From positions 1 to 7,649 of the forward strand of contig CAZWFE010000067.1 in assembly GCA_964633145.1 (NCBI GenBank): a DNA stretch of 7,649 bases, read 5' to 3'. The notes below the pieces were generated by a model that made no database searches, was not told the origin of the DNA, and saw only the letters and a program-made list of their open reading frames with translations. Made by a program: the position numbers and the translations under genes. The DNA is from CAJXSD01 sp964633145. Lineage in GTDB: Bacteria; Pseudomonadota; Alphaproteobacteria; Rhodobacterales; Rhodobacteraceae. Shown here in pieces: positions 1 to 6,200 of the stretch. Position 1 is the first letter of the stretch, and every line of letters begins with the position of its first letter.

Positions 1-26
1 CGGATCAGCTGTTGAATAGTTGGCAT
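1..26 (-). CDS. rpsL: 30S ribosomal protein S12, N-terminal start only (partial)
   Basis: Only the first nine codons are inside the window; the gene runs off the left edge. The minus strand from 26 reads ATG followed by codons for MPTIQQLIR, the characteristic S12 N-terminus. S12 sits in the decoding centre of the 30S subunit and is the first gene of the str operon (rpsL-rpsG-fusA-tuf) in most proteobacteria. A purine-rich GGGGAAAA stretch at 32-39 lies 5 nt upstream of the ATG and is the likely, non-canonical, ribosome binding site. Its position downstream of rpoBC on the same strand is the usual bacterial order and supports the call despite the short sequence. The rest of the protein cannot be judged. 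Confidence 0.88.
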
Positions 27-118
27 ACCGGTTTTCCCCGTTTAGCTCACACATGGTTTGCACAGGGGCAATCCCCATGCGGCTCAAAGTTGGCGTGTTT
101 AGCGCGTCCGCATAACAC

Positions 119-161
119 AAAAACCGCATGCGTCCCTTCGTTCTCAGGAACGACGCGGCGG
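119..161 (-). promoter_or_regulatory. Terminator-like hairpin in the rpsL leader (possible attenuator)
   Basis: In the minus-strand RNA, 158-161 pair with 124-127, 153-156 with 130-133 and 148-152 with 139-143. This gives 13 base pairs closed by a 4-nt loop (144-147), with a 5-nt bulge (134-138) and small bulges at 128-129 and 157. The structure is followed directly by five U residues (complement of 119-123). A stem followed by a U run inside a long 5' leader is the form of an intrinsic terminator or attenuator, but the bulges weaken it. Regulation of rpsL by it is inference only. Confidence 0.35.
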
Positions 162-199
162 GTTTCCAGAGGATCGAGGCCGAGGCCCGGATCTTGACC

Positions 200-215
200 A
201 CTTCAGAACTGAAGT
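200..215. repeat. 16-bp inverted repeat ACTTCAG-AA-CTGAAGT in the rpsL leader
   Basis: Two perfect 7-bp arms (200-206 and 209-215) are separated by AA. The element lies about 35 nt downstream of the predicted rpsL transcription start and about 170 nt upstream of the plus-strand glycosyltransferase gene. It could be a dimeric repressor site or a short RNA stem at the start of the rpsL leader. A nearby GC-only palindrome, GGGGCGCCCC at 224-233, adds to the structure of this stretch. No factor is recognised. Confidence 0.4.
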
Positions 216-253
216 TCGGCGGCGGGGCGCCCCCCTATGCCGATATATGGGCG

Positions 254-282
254 CGTATACGGGGAGTCGCGGGCATTGTCAA
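254..282 (-). promoter_or_regulatory. Sigma70-type promoter driving rpsL (str operon)
   Basis: On the minus strand a perfect -35 box TTGACA (277-282) is followed by exactly 17 nt and a -10 box TATACG (254-259, four of six matches to consensus). Transcription would begin near 246-248, leaving a leader of about 220 nt before the rpsL ATG. The hexamers and spacing are seen directly; the start point is inferred. This explains how rpsL can be transcribed independently of rpoBC, from which it is separated here by a terminator and several other genes. Confidence 0.65.
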
Positions 283-380
283 CATCCCCCTATCAAAGGT
301 TTGGGATCGTACTTTACAAATCAACCTATCAGTGCCAACCATTGAAATACAAACCACGATAATGTCAAACCGAGGTCAAA

Positions 381-1214
381 ATGCAAGTGATCGGCCTTTG
401 CCGTTTTTCTTATCCTGCTATCGGTGGGTTCCAACGCGAACAAGGTTCGGTCGATGCGCGCAAAGCCTATCTATACGATCGCGATCGCTTAGAACACCGA
501 TTTCGACTGTTTGAAACATTTTGTTTACCATCTATCGCGAACCAGACGGATGCTGACTTTACGTTTTCAATTTTAATCGGCGACGATCTACCAGACTGGG
601 CCTATAGTCGTTTAGATAATTTAACCCGATCCATTCCGATGATAAAAATCGTACCGCGCGCACCGGGCGTTCAACGTCTGGTGGCCGCGGATGTTATCAA
701 TTCGCAACGTCGACCAGAATTTGACCTATGTGCCCAATTTAGGCTAGACGATGATGATGCAATGAATGTCCTCTTTGTTGAACTGTTGCGCGAATTGGGT
801 CCGGCGCTAAGCGCACTTTATCCAAATGAGCCAATGGTCGGACTAGATTTCCACAAAGGCTGTACTGCAACCGTCCATCAAGGCGAAATTTTGACGTCTC
901 AAATTGTTCATCAGTATCTAACCTGTGCCATGGCCTGTTTTGTACGACGTGATGTGCATCAAACCTGCATGAATTTCAAACATCACAAAATCTATAACGT
1001 CATGCCAACTGTATCTGATGGGCGGTTTTCGATGTTTATCAGGTCCCTGCATCATGCAAATGATTCAAACGCACTGGCAAATAACAATGGCACGCCATTT
1101 GATCCGCCCAGCCCAGAAACTGCGGAATGGTTGCACGATTTGTTCGGCATTGATACACAAAAGGTCAAAGAGATTTGGCGCGATTTTTCCGCTGGGCGTT
1201 TCGCAAAATCGTGA
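381..1214 (+). CDS. Putative rhamnosyltransferase-like glycosyltransferase
   Basis: The 277-aa protein resembles the putative rhamnosyl transferase family that is common in Rhodobacteraceae. The N-terminal half has the pattern RFRLFETFCLPSIANQTDAD (40-59), followed by a FSILIGDDLP strand-loop (62-71), like the nucleotide-sugar fold of GT-A enzymes. The acidic motif RLDDDDA (121-127) is the likely metal and sugar-nucleotide binding DxD site. A conserved-looking HHANDSN lies at 224-230. There is no signal peptide or membrane segment, so it should act in the cytoplasm on a surface glycan or lipid-linked acceptor. The start is ATG 381, preceded by GAGGT at 372-376. The true donor sugar and acceptor are unknown; 'rhamnosyl' is a family label, not a demonstrated activity. 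The gene stands alone on the plus strand, divergent from rpsL, and its last 50 bp overlap the end of the opposing permease gene. Confidence 0.75.
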   Translation: MQVIGLCRFSYPAIGGFQREQGSVDARKAYLYDRDRLEHRFRLFETFCLPSIANQTDADFTFSILIGDDLPDWAYSRLDNLTRSIPMIKIVPRAPGVQRLVAADVINSQRRPEFDLCAQFRLDDDDAMNVLFVELLRELGPALSALYPNEPMVGLDFHKGCTATVHQGEILTSQIVHQYLTCAMACFVRRDVHQTCMNFKHHKIYNVMPTVSDGRFSMFIRSLHHANDSNALANNNGTPFDPPSPETAEWLHDLFGIDTQKVKEIWRDFSAGRFAKS

Positions 1215-2046
1215 ATATCCCTGATCCCACGATCAAAGCAGCGCCAAGCCAAGTCAATGGTTTTGGAATATCGCCAAAAACAATCGCGCCTAGCGCCAAG
1301 GCCCACAAAAGCCCAGAATAGCGGAACAGTGCAACAAACGACACCTGCCCCACCCGCATAACCAACACCGATAGCAAATAGCCACATCCAACAAAGGCCG
1401 CCGCACCCGCCAAATACCCCCATTCCATTGTTTGCATTGGGACCCATGTCGTGTTGATCAGCATCACCCACGAAAACACCCAAACACCAATCGACGCCAT
1501 CAAGGTCACAAATAACGATGGAACACCTTTGGACAATCGATGTGTCACGATATCGCGCAGGGTCACAAATAATACGGCCACCAAGGCATACAGACTGAAC
1601 ACATCAAATCCGTTGGTGCCTGGGCGTACGATGCACAACATCCCGACAAATCCCACCATGATCGCCAGCAATCGACGCCACCCAAACTGTTCGCCCAAGA
1701 ATAATCCCCCCGCCAAAGTCACGGTCAGCGGCAGCAATTGCAAAATGGCCGTCACATTGGCCAAGGGCATGTGGATAAGCGCCGTTAGGAAAAAATATGC
1801 GGCCCCCACCTCGGCCAATGTGCGAATGGCGATAATCGTCCAATCACGCCCCTGCAATCTGGGCCCAAGGGCCCGCAGTTTCCAGCATAGGATTAACAAA
1901 ATCACACTGGTCGCAGCCCCGCGCAAAAACAGGATCTGTCCCAATGGCAGGGTCGCCCCAAGTAATTTGACAAAAGTATCATTGATGGTGAACGCAGCCA
2001 TTGATGCCATCATCAATAGCGCGCCGTGTACATTGGCATTCATCAT
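1165..2046 (-). CDS. DMT-superfamily permease with two EamA domains
   Basis: The 293-aa protein is almost entirely hydrophobic, with about ten predicted membrane helices arranged as two EamA repeats (about residues 8-140 and 150-283), the normal size for drug/metabolite transporter exporters. Diagnostic features are the first helix with AFTINDTFVK (18-27), LGEQFGWRRLLAIMVGFVGM (117-136) at the end of repeat 1 with the following RPG, and the second-repeat FRYSGLLWALALGAIVFGD (241-259). The C-terminus is basic (QRKNRAKSL), consistent with the cytoplasmic side. It is an inner-membrane carrier; substrate unknown, with metabolite or amino-acid export being usual for the family. The start ATG (2044-2046) has AGGA at 2052-2055, 5 nt upstream. 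It lies 54 nt downstream of the beta-rich reading frame on the same strand and could share its transcript. Its 3' end overlaps the convergent glycosyltransferase gene. Confidence 0.88.
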   Translation of the reverse strand: MMNANVHGALLMMASMAAFTINDTFVKLLGATLPLGQILFLRGAATSVILLILCWKLRALGPRLQGRDWTIIAIRTLAEVGAAYFFLTALIHMPLANVTAILQLLPLTVTLAGGLFLGEQFGWRRLLAIMVGFVGMLCIVRPGTNGFDVFSLYALVAVLFVTLRDIVTHRLSKGVPSLFVTLMASIGVWVFSWVMLINTTWVPMQTMEWGYLAGAAAFVGCGYLLSVLVMRVGQVSFVALFRYSGLLWALALGAIVFGDIPKPLTWLGAALIVGSGIFTILRNAQRKNRAKSL

Positions 2047-2100
2047 TACAGTCCTAGACCCCCGATCGCCGACATGGGTCGGGTCAGATTTGCCTGCAGC

Positions 2101-2568
2101 TTACCATTGCCAATTCACTTCGAACAGTGAATTCAGCTTTAAGGGTTCGACATGAAATGTAAATTTATTGCGGTCCTGCGTGGTCGAAATTGCACCACTG
2201 TCTAGCGGAACACCCCCCAGCGACAATTCGCAGCTAACCTTTTGGGGGATCTTGTTTGGTGGAAATTCATAGATCAAAGTTTTATGCGTTGTTGGGACTG
2301 AATTTCGGTGAAAGTCGGTGCCATTTCCAGCCTCAAATGCGATGTGATATTTGCTACGCATTTCAAGATCCAAGGTTTGCCCCTGATCTATCGGCGGCGA
2401 ACAGTTCAAAAAATAATTTGTATACAGGCCCGCATTTTCGACCCGATCAATCGTCACTGGACTGAATTCAACGTCTTGGACGGTCGCTTGGGAATTAAAC
2501 GATGCGCGGTGTCCCGTATATTCACCCACGACAATCAGATAAGTCAGCTTGTGATGATAGCTAAGAAA
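2101..2568 (-). CDS. C-terminal part of an unrecognised, beta-rich protein, probably the LuxR-HTH protein beyond the gap (partial)
   Basis: An open frame of 155 residues runs from the edge of the N gap to TAA at 2101-2103. No start lies in the known sequence, so it is the C-terminal portion of a longer protein. I do not recognise the family with certainty. The sequence alternates hydrophobic and polar residues typical of beta strands, for example KLTYLIVVGEYTG (7-19), KTLIYEFPP (96-104) and KFTFHVEPL (135-143), and ends FEVNWQW. No membrane segment or signal peptide is visible, and there are two cysteines (56 and 113). The same strand upstream of the gap encodes a LuxR-type HTH start. Both coding edges fall on codon boundaries at the gap, so one continuous gene is plausible if the real gap is a multiple of three. 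It could then be a ligand-sensing domain. Alternatively it is a separate gene whose start is hidden in the gap. Confidence 0.6.
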   Translation of the reverse strand, partial: FLSYHHKLTYLIVVGEYTGHRASFNSQATVQDVEFSPVTIDRVENAGLYTNYFLNCSPPIDQGQTLDLEMRSKYHIAFEAGNGTDFHRNSVPTTHKTLIYEFPPNKIPQKVSCELSLGGVPLDSGAISTTQDRNKFTFHVEPLKLNSLFEVNWQW

Positions 2569-2668
2569 NNNNNNNNNNNNNNNNNNNNNNNNNNNNNNNN
2601 NNNNNNNNNNNNNNNNNNNNNNNNNNNNNNNNNNNNNNNNNNNNNNNNNNNNNNNNNNNNNNNNNNNN
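2569..2668. other. Assembly gap of exactly 100 N
   Basis: A run of exactly 100 N is the usual placeholder for a scaffold gap of unknown size. It falls inside coding sequence on the minus strand, so the proteins on its two sides are incomplete and any frame relation across it is not informative as written. Confidence 0.97.
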
Positions 2669-2746
2669 CAAACCATCCAGCATCAAGGCCAACACCTGTC
2701 GTTCACGGCGGGTTAGAATTGGTGGTGGATCATAAAAAACGGTCAA
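2669..2746 (-). CDS. LuxR/FixJ-type helix-turn-helix protein, N-terminal piece (partial)
   Basis: The 26 visible codons contain ILTRRERQVLALMLDGL, the first helix and turn of a LuxR-family DNA-binding domain (pattern LTxRExxVLxLxxxG), before the sequence enters the N gap. In the family this is followed by a recognition helix, which is hidden here. The only start in frame is TTG 2744-2746, with a GGGGG run about 6 nt upstream as a possible ribosome binding site. The frame stays open to 2824, where TGA closes it, but offers no ATG or GTG. The HTH would therefore sit at the extreme N-terminus, unlike autoinducer-binding LuxR proteins or response regulators, where it is C-terminal. A frameshift or low-quality bases near the contig end could hide a longer N-terminus. 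It probably continues into the beta-rich frame at 2101-2568. A transcriptional regulatory role is inferred from the motif. Confidence 0.6.
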
Positions 2747-2962
2747 AGCTACCCCCGCAGGGTTATTGATTGCAACACTGCCAGCGGTGCTGCAACATGG
2801 TGAGTCGCATTTTTGCTCGAAAATTCAATCGATTGAAAGCCACAAATTTGTTTATTGGATATACAAGAAAGTCGCCTAAAATATGCAATCAACGTTCAGG
2901 AAACCAGCGGGACAGTAGGTTGATCAGGTCTGTGATCCCGCCGGATGTGATGTGAAATGTCC
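2747..2962. other. Intergenic region upstream of the LuxR-HTH frame
   Basis: About 215 bases separate the micropeptide stop from the TTG start of the HTH frame. The region holds a 14-bp perfect palindrome (2824-2837), and arms GCGGGA (2907-2912) and TCCCGC (2936-2941) that could form a loose hairpin without a following U run. A TATATC box on the minus strand at about 2856-2861 could be a -10 element, but I see no good -35. A 15-codon frame starting at ATG near 2809 ends in TAA shortly before the HTH start and looks incidental. Confidence 0.45.
2824..2837. promoter_or_regulatory. Perfect 14-bp palindrome TTCAATCGATTGAA (operator candidate)
   Basis: The sequence equals its own reverse complement over 14 bases with no spacer. 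It lies 78-91 nt upstream of the TTG start of the LuxR-HTH frame. Dimeric HTH regulators commonly bind such sites, and regulators often control their own gene, so this is a candidate operator. The binding factor is unknown. Confidence 0.4.
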
Positions 2963-3058
2963 TTAGCCGTTGCCGTCTGTTTCAGCTGCGACTGGGGTGC
3001 TGACAACAGCAGATGTGGTTGCAAAAGTCAGCATCAAAATTACAAATAAGCTTTTCAT
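2963..3058 (-). CDS. 31-aa micropeptide with an N-terminal signal sequence
   Basis: A complete small gene: ATG 3056-3058, 31 codons, TAA 2963-2965, with an AAGGA ribosome binding site 7 nt before the ATG. The peptide has a one-lysine n-region (MKS), a hydrophobic core LFVILMLTFATTSAVV (4-19) and STPVAAET (20-27). VAA just before ET is a good signal-peptidase I site (cleavage after residue 25), which would release only the hexapeptide ETDGNG. If not cleaved, it would be a small single-span inner-membrane protein. There is no lipobox cysteine. I do not recognise a family. It lies 200 nt downstream of rpoC, after the rpoC terminator, and upstream of the LuxR-HTH frame on the same strand, so it needs its own promoter or read-through. 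The strong ribosome binding site and textbook signal-peptide layout argue that it is real; its short length leaves doubt. Confidence 0.6.
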   Translation of the reverse strand: MKSLFVILMLTFATTSAVVSTPVAAETDGNG

Positions 3059-3084
3059 TTTTTAGTCCTTTCATGTTTGTTTTC

Positions 3085-3097
3085 GTCGATCATCGAC
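3085..3097. promoter_or_regulatory. Dyad GTCGAT-C-ATCGAC upstream of the micropeptide gene
   Basis: Two perfect 6-bp arms are separated by one base, 27 nt upstream of the micropeptide ATG on the minus strand. The single-base centre makes an RNA hairpin unlikely, so a DNA-binding protein site is the better reading. No consensus promoter boxes were found next to it. Confidence 0.3.
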
Positions 3098-3130
3098 ACA
3101 GAAAAGAAATGCAAGCAAAAGGCCAAGTAC

Positions 3131-3150
3131 GTTTTTTGGGGTTAAAAAAC
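3131..3150. repeat. AT-rich inverted repeat GTTTTTT / AAAAAAC
   Basis: Seven-base arms at 3131-3137 and 3144-3150 flank a 6-base centre. The element lies between the rpoC terminator and the micropeptide gene. The stem is mostly A-T and is not followed by a further U run beyond its own arm, so a terminator function is doubtful. Confidence 0.35.
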
Positions 3151-3195
3151 CAGTCAAGGCGATCAAATCGAAACTTATGCACGCAAAAACCAGTC
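3145..3195. repeat. 11-bp direct repeat AAAAACCAGTC, 40 bp apart
   Basis: Identical copies at 3145-3155 and 3185-3195 are offset by 40 bp, close to four helical turns, in the spacer downstream of rpoC. The spacing would put both on the same DNA face, but chance or local duplication is equally possible. Confidence 0.35.
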
Positions 3196-3202
3196 CAAAC
3201 AC

Positions 3203-3232
3203 AAAAACACCCCGCCGAAGCGGGGTGTTTTT
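3203..3232 (-). terminator. Intrinsic terminator of the rpoBC operon
   Basis: A perfect 13-bp stem (3203-3215 with 3220-3232) encloses a 4-nt loop. In the minus-strand RNA the core reads CACCCCGC-UUCG-GCGGGGUG followed by UUUUU. The loop is the extra-stable C(UUCG)G tetraloop and the U run is complete. It begins 26 nt after the rpoC stop codon. Because the repeat is symmetrical with A and T runs on both sides it could also stop transcription on the plus strand. Confidence 0.93.
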
Positions 3233-3258
3233 AAAATCAGAGAACCAGTGTTTCGTGG

Positions 3259-6200
3259 TTATTCCGCTTGATCGCTATCGGACTTGTCGACTGCAATCGC
3301 GGCCAGCGCCTCTTCTTGGCGTGCCTCAATCACAACGTTGTCACGTTCATTCGCAATGCGGCGCACGCGCTGGGTTGCCCCACCTGTACCCGCTGGGATC
3401 AGACGTCCAACAATGACATTTTCTTTCAGACCAATCAACTTGTCGCGTTTGCCCTGAACCGATGCCTCGGTCAGAACGCGTGTTGTTTCCTGGAATGATG
3501 CCGCCGAGATGAACGAACGTGTCTGCAATGACGCCTTGGTGATACCCAACAGGATGGGTTCACCCTGTGCTGGACGTCCACCTTTGGACAATGCTTTTTC
3601 GTTCGCTGCATCGAATTCAGCTTTGTCGACATGCTCACCTTTCAGCAGCGTTGTATCGCCACTGTCGGAAATTTCCCATTTCTGCAGCATTTGGCGGACG
3701 ATCACTTCGACGTGTTTGTCGTTGATTTTCACACCTTGCAGACGGTACACGTCTTGGACCTCGTCGATCATATAGTTGGCCAAGGCTTCGATACCCATGA
3801 TGGCCAAAATATCATGCGGCGCAGGGTTGCCGTCCATCAGGTATTCACCTTTCTGGATAAAGTCACCCTCCATCACTGGGATGTGTTTGCCTTTGGGAAC
3901 CATGTATTCCACTGGATCACGGGATTCATCGACCGGCTCGATGCTGATACGACGTTTGTTTTTGTAGTCCTTGCCAAAGCGTACATAACCATCGATTTCC
4001 GCGATGATCGCGTGATCTTTGGGGCGACGTGCTTCGAACAATTCGGCAACACGTGGCAGACCACCGGTGATGTCTTTCGTTTTTGCACCTTCGCGTGGAA
4101 TACGTGCAAGCACGTCACCGGCACGAACGTCTGTACCATCTTCGATAGACAAAATCGCATCAACTGACATCGTGTAGGTAATCGGCGCGCCCAGTTCATT
4201 GCGAACAGGTTCGCCATCTTTGTCAACCAAGATGATTTCAGGTTTCAGGTCATTGCCCTTAGGTGCTGCACGCCAATCGACAACGATTTTCTGGGTCATG
4301 CCAGTTGCATCGTCAGTCTCTTCACGCACGGCGATACCGTTGACCAGGTCGACGTGTTTCGCTGTACCATCTTTTTCGGCGATGATTGGCAAGGTATATG
4401 GATCCCATTCGTACAGCTTGTCGCCGCGTTCGACTGTGTCGCCTTCTTTGACGAACAGCTTGGTACCATAGCCCAGCTTAAAGCTGGCGCGCTCAACCCC
4501 TTGCTCATCAAGGATGCGCAACTTCATGTTACGACCCATGACCAAGGTTTCGCCATTCGCATTTTCCAAAGTCATCGGCATATCAAATGCGATTTTACCT
4601 GGTTGACCTGCTTCTTGGAATGACTGCTGACCACCCTGCGCAACACCGCCGATGTGGAATGTCCGCATCGTCAACTGTGTACCAGGTTCACCGATGGACT
4701 GTGCGGCGATGATGCCGACAGCTTCGCCGACGTTCACTTTGGTACCGCGCGCCAAGTCACGACCATAGCAGTTGGCGCAAACGCCCTCTTCTGCTTCACA
4801 GGTCAATGGGCTGCGAATACGGGCAGACAACAAACCTGCTTCGTCGATTGCATCAGCCATCATTTCGTCGATCAACTGACCCTTGGCAACCAGCACTTCG
4901 TCCGTACCAGGTCTGACCAGATCTTCTGCCGCAACACGACCCAAGATCCGCTCGGCCAATGACGAAATAACTTCGCCATCGTTGACCGCAGGTTCAGCTG
5001 TGATTGAATTTTCAGTGCCACAGTCGTTCATGCGAACAATACAATCCTGTGCCACGTCAACCAAACGACGTGTCAGATAACCCGAGTTCGCAGTTTTCAA
5101 CGCCGTATCCGACAGACCCTTACGGGCACCGTGGGTCGAGTTAAAGTATTCAAGAACTGTCAAACCTTCTTTAAAGTTTGAAATGATCGGCGTTTCGATG
5201 ATGTCGCCGTTCGGCTTGGCCATCAGACCACGCATACCGCCCAACTGTTTCATCTGAGTAACAGAACCACGCGCACCAGAGTGGGCCATCATGTAAACCG
5301 AGTTTGGTTCCATTTCCGAACCGTCCTCATCACGTTTGGCAGACGAAATGGTGTTCATCATCGCCTCGGTGACTTTGTCGTTACATTTTGACCAAGCATC
5401 GACAACTTTGTTGTATTTTTCACCCTGAGTGATCAGACCGTCCATATACTGTTGTTCGAAATCTTTAACTTGGTCACGTGTTTCGTCGACGATTGACCAT
5501 TTGGTATCAGGGATAACCATATCGTCTTTACCGAACGAAATACCCGCCTTAAACGCTTCGCGGAAGCCCATAGTCATGATCTGGTCACAGAAAATGACAG
5601 ACTCTTTTTGCCCACAATACCGGTAAACTGTGTCGATCACCTTTTGCACGTCTTTCTTACGCAACAGGTTGTTGACCAATTCAAACGGCGCCTTGGCGTT
5701 TTTGGGCAGCAACGCGCCCAAACGTACACGACCAGGTGTTGTTTCGAAACGTTTGATAACTTCGTTACCGTGTTCGTCAATCTGTGGGACACGGGCTGTA
5801 ACTTTGGCATGCAAGTGAACAGCACCTGTATCCAGTGCGTATTGGACCTCTTCGATCGACGCAAATGACATGCCTTCACCCTTCATGCCTTCACGCATGA
5901 TGGTGGTATAGTACAGACCCAAGATCATATCCTGTGACGGAACGATGATCGGTGCGCCGTTTGCAGGCGACAGAACGTTGTTCGTTGACATCATCAGAAC
6001 GCGCGCTTCCAACTGTGCCTCAAGGCTCAGTGGAACGTGAACGGCCATTTGGTCACCGTCAAAGTCAGCGTTAAACGCAGAACAGACCAACGGGTGCAGC
6101 TGGATCGCTTTACCTTCGATCAAGACAGGTTCAAAGGCCTGAATACCCAAACGGTGCAAAGTCGGCGCACGGTTTAGCATCACAGGATGTTCGCGGATCA

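Larger units (their letters stand above)
27..380. other. Divergent intergenic region between rpsL and the glycosyltransferase gene
   Basis: These roughly 350 bases carry the rpsL promoter and leader on the minus strand and the upstream region of the plus-strand gene at 381. The part from 124 to 270 is GC-rich and structured; 285-380 is more AT-rich. A GATAAT hexamer at 358-363 could be a -10 box for the plus-strand gene, but I find no good -35 box at the right distance. Open frames crossing the region have no ribosome binding site or recognisable protein content, so I call no gene. Confidence 0.6.

Noticed and set aside
128..514. Plus-strand open frame of 128 codons starting before the glycosyltransferase
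   Set aside because: It has no ribosome binding site, crosses the rpsL promoter and runs out of frame into the glycosyltransferase gene, whose start at 381 is well supported.
1052..1483. Minus-strand open frame of 143 codons across the gene junction
   Set aside because: It overlaps the 3' ends of two well-supported genes in another frame and its G/W/C-rich translation has no domain pattern.
1451..2155. Plus-strand open frame of 234 codons
   Set aside because: It lies antisense to the permease gene, has low-complexity composition rich in N, T, S and P, and lacks a ribosome binding site; the minus-strand frame has a clear ten-helix EamA pattern.
2569..2668. Low-complexity or repeat element
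   Set aside because: The stretch is undetermined bases, not sequence; its exact length of 100 marks it as a placeholder.
2308..2769. Plus-strand open frame spanning the N run
   Set aside because: About a fifth of it is N and the rest is antisense to the LuxR-HTH and beta-rich frames.
2983..3074. Alternative cysteine-rich frame from the upstream ATG at 3072-3074 (minus strand), overlapping the micropeptide
   Set aside because: It has no ribosome binding site at the right distance, whereas the ATG at 3056-3058 has AAGGA upstream and gives a textbook signal peptide.
3631..4167. Plus-strand open frames of 60-180 codons inside rpoC
   Set aside because: All are antisense to an intact, highly conserved rpoC and have no independent start signals or domain patterns.
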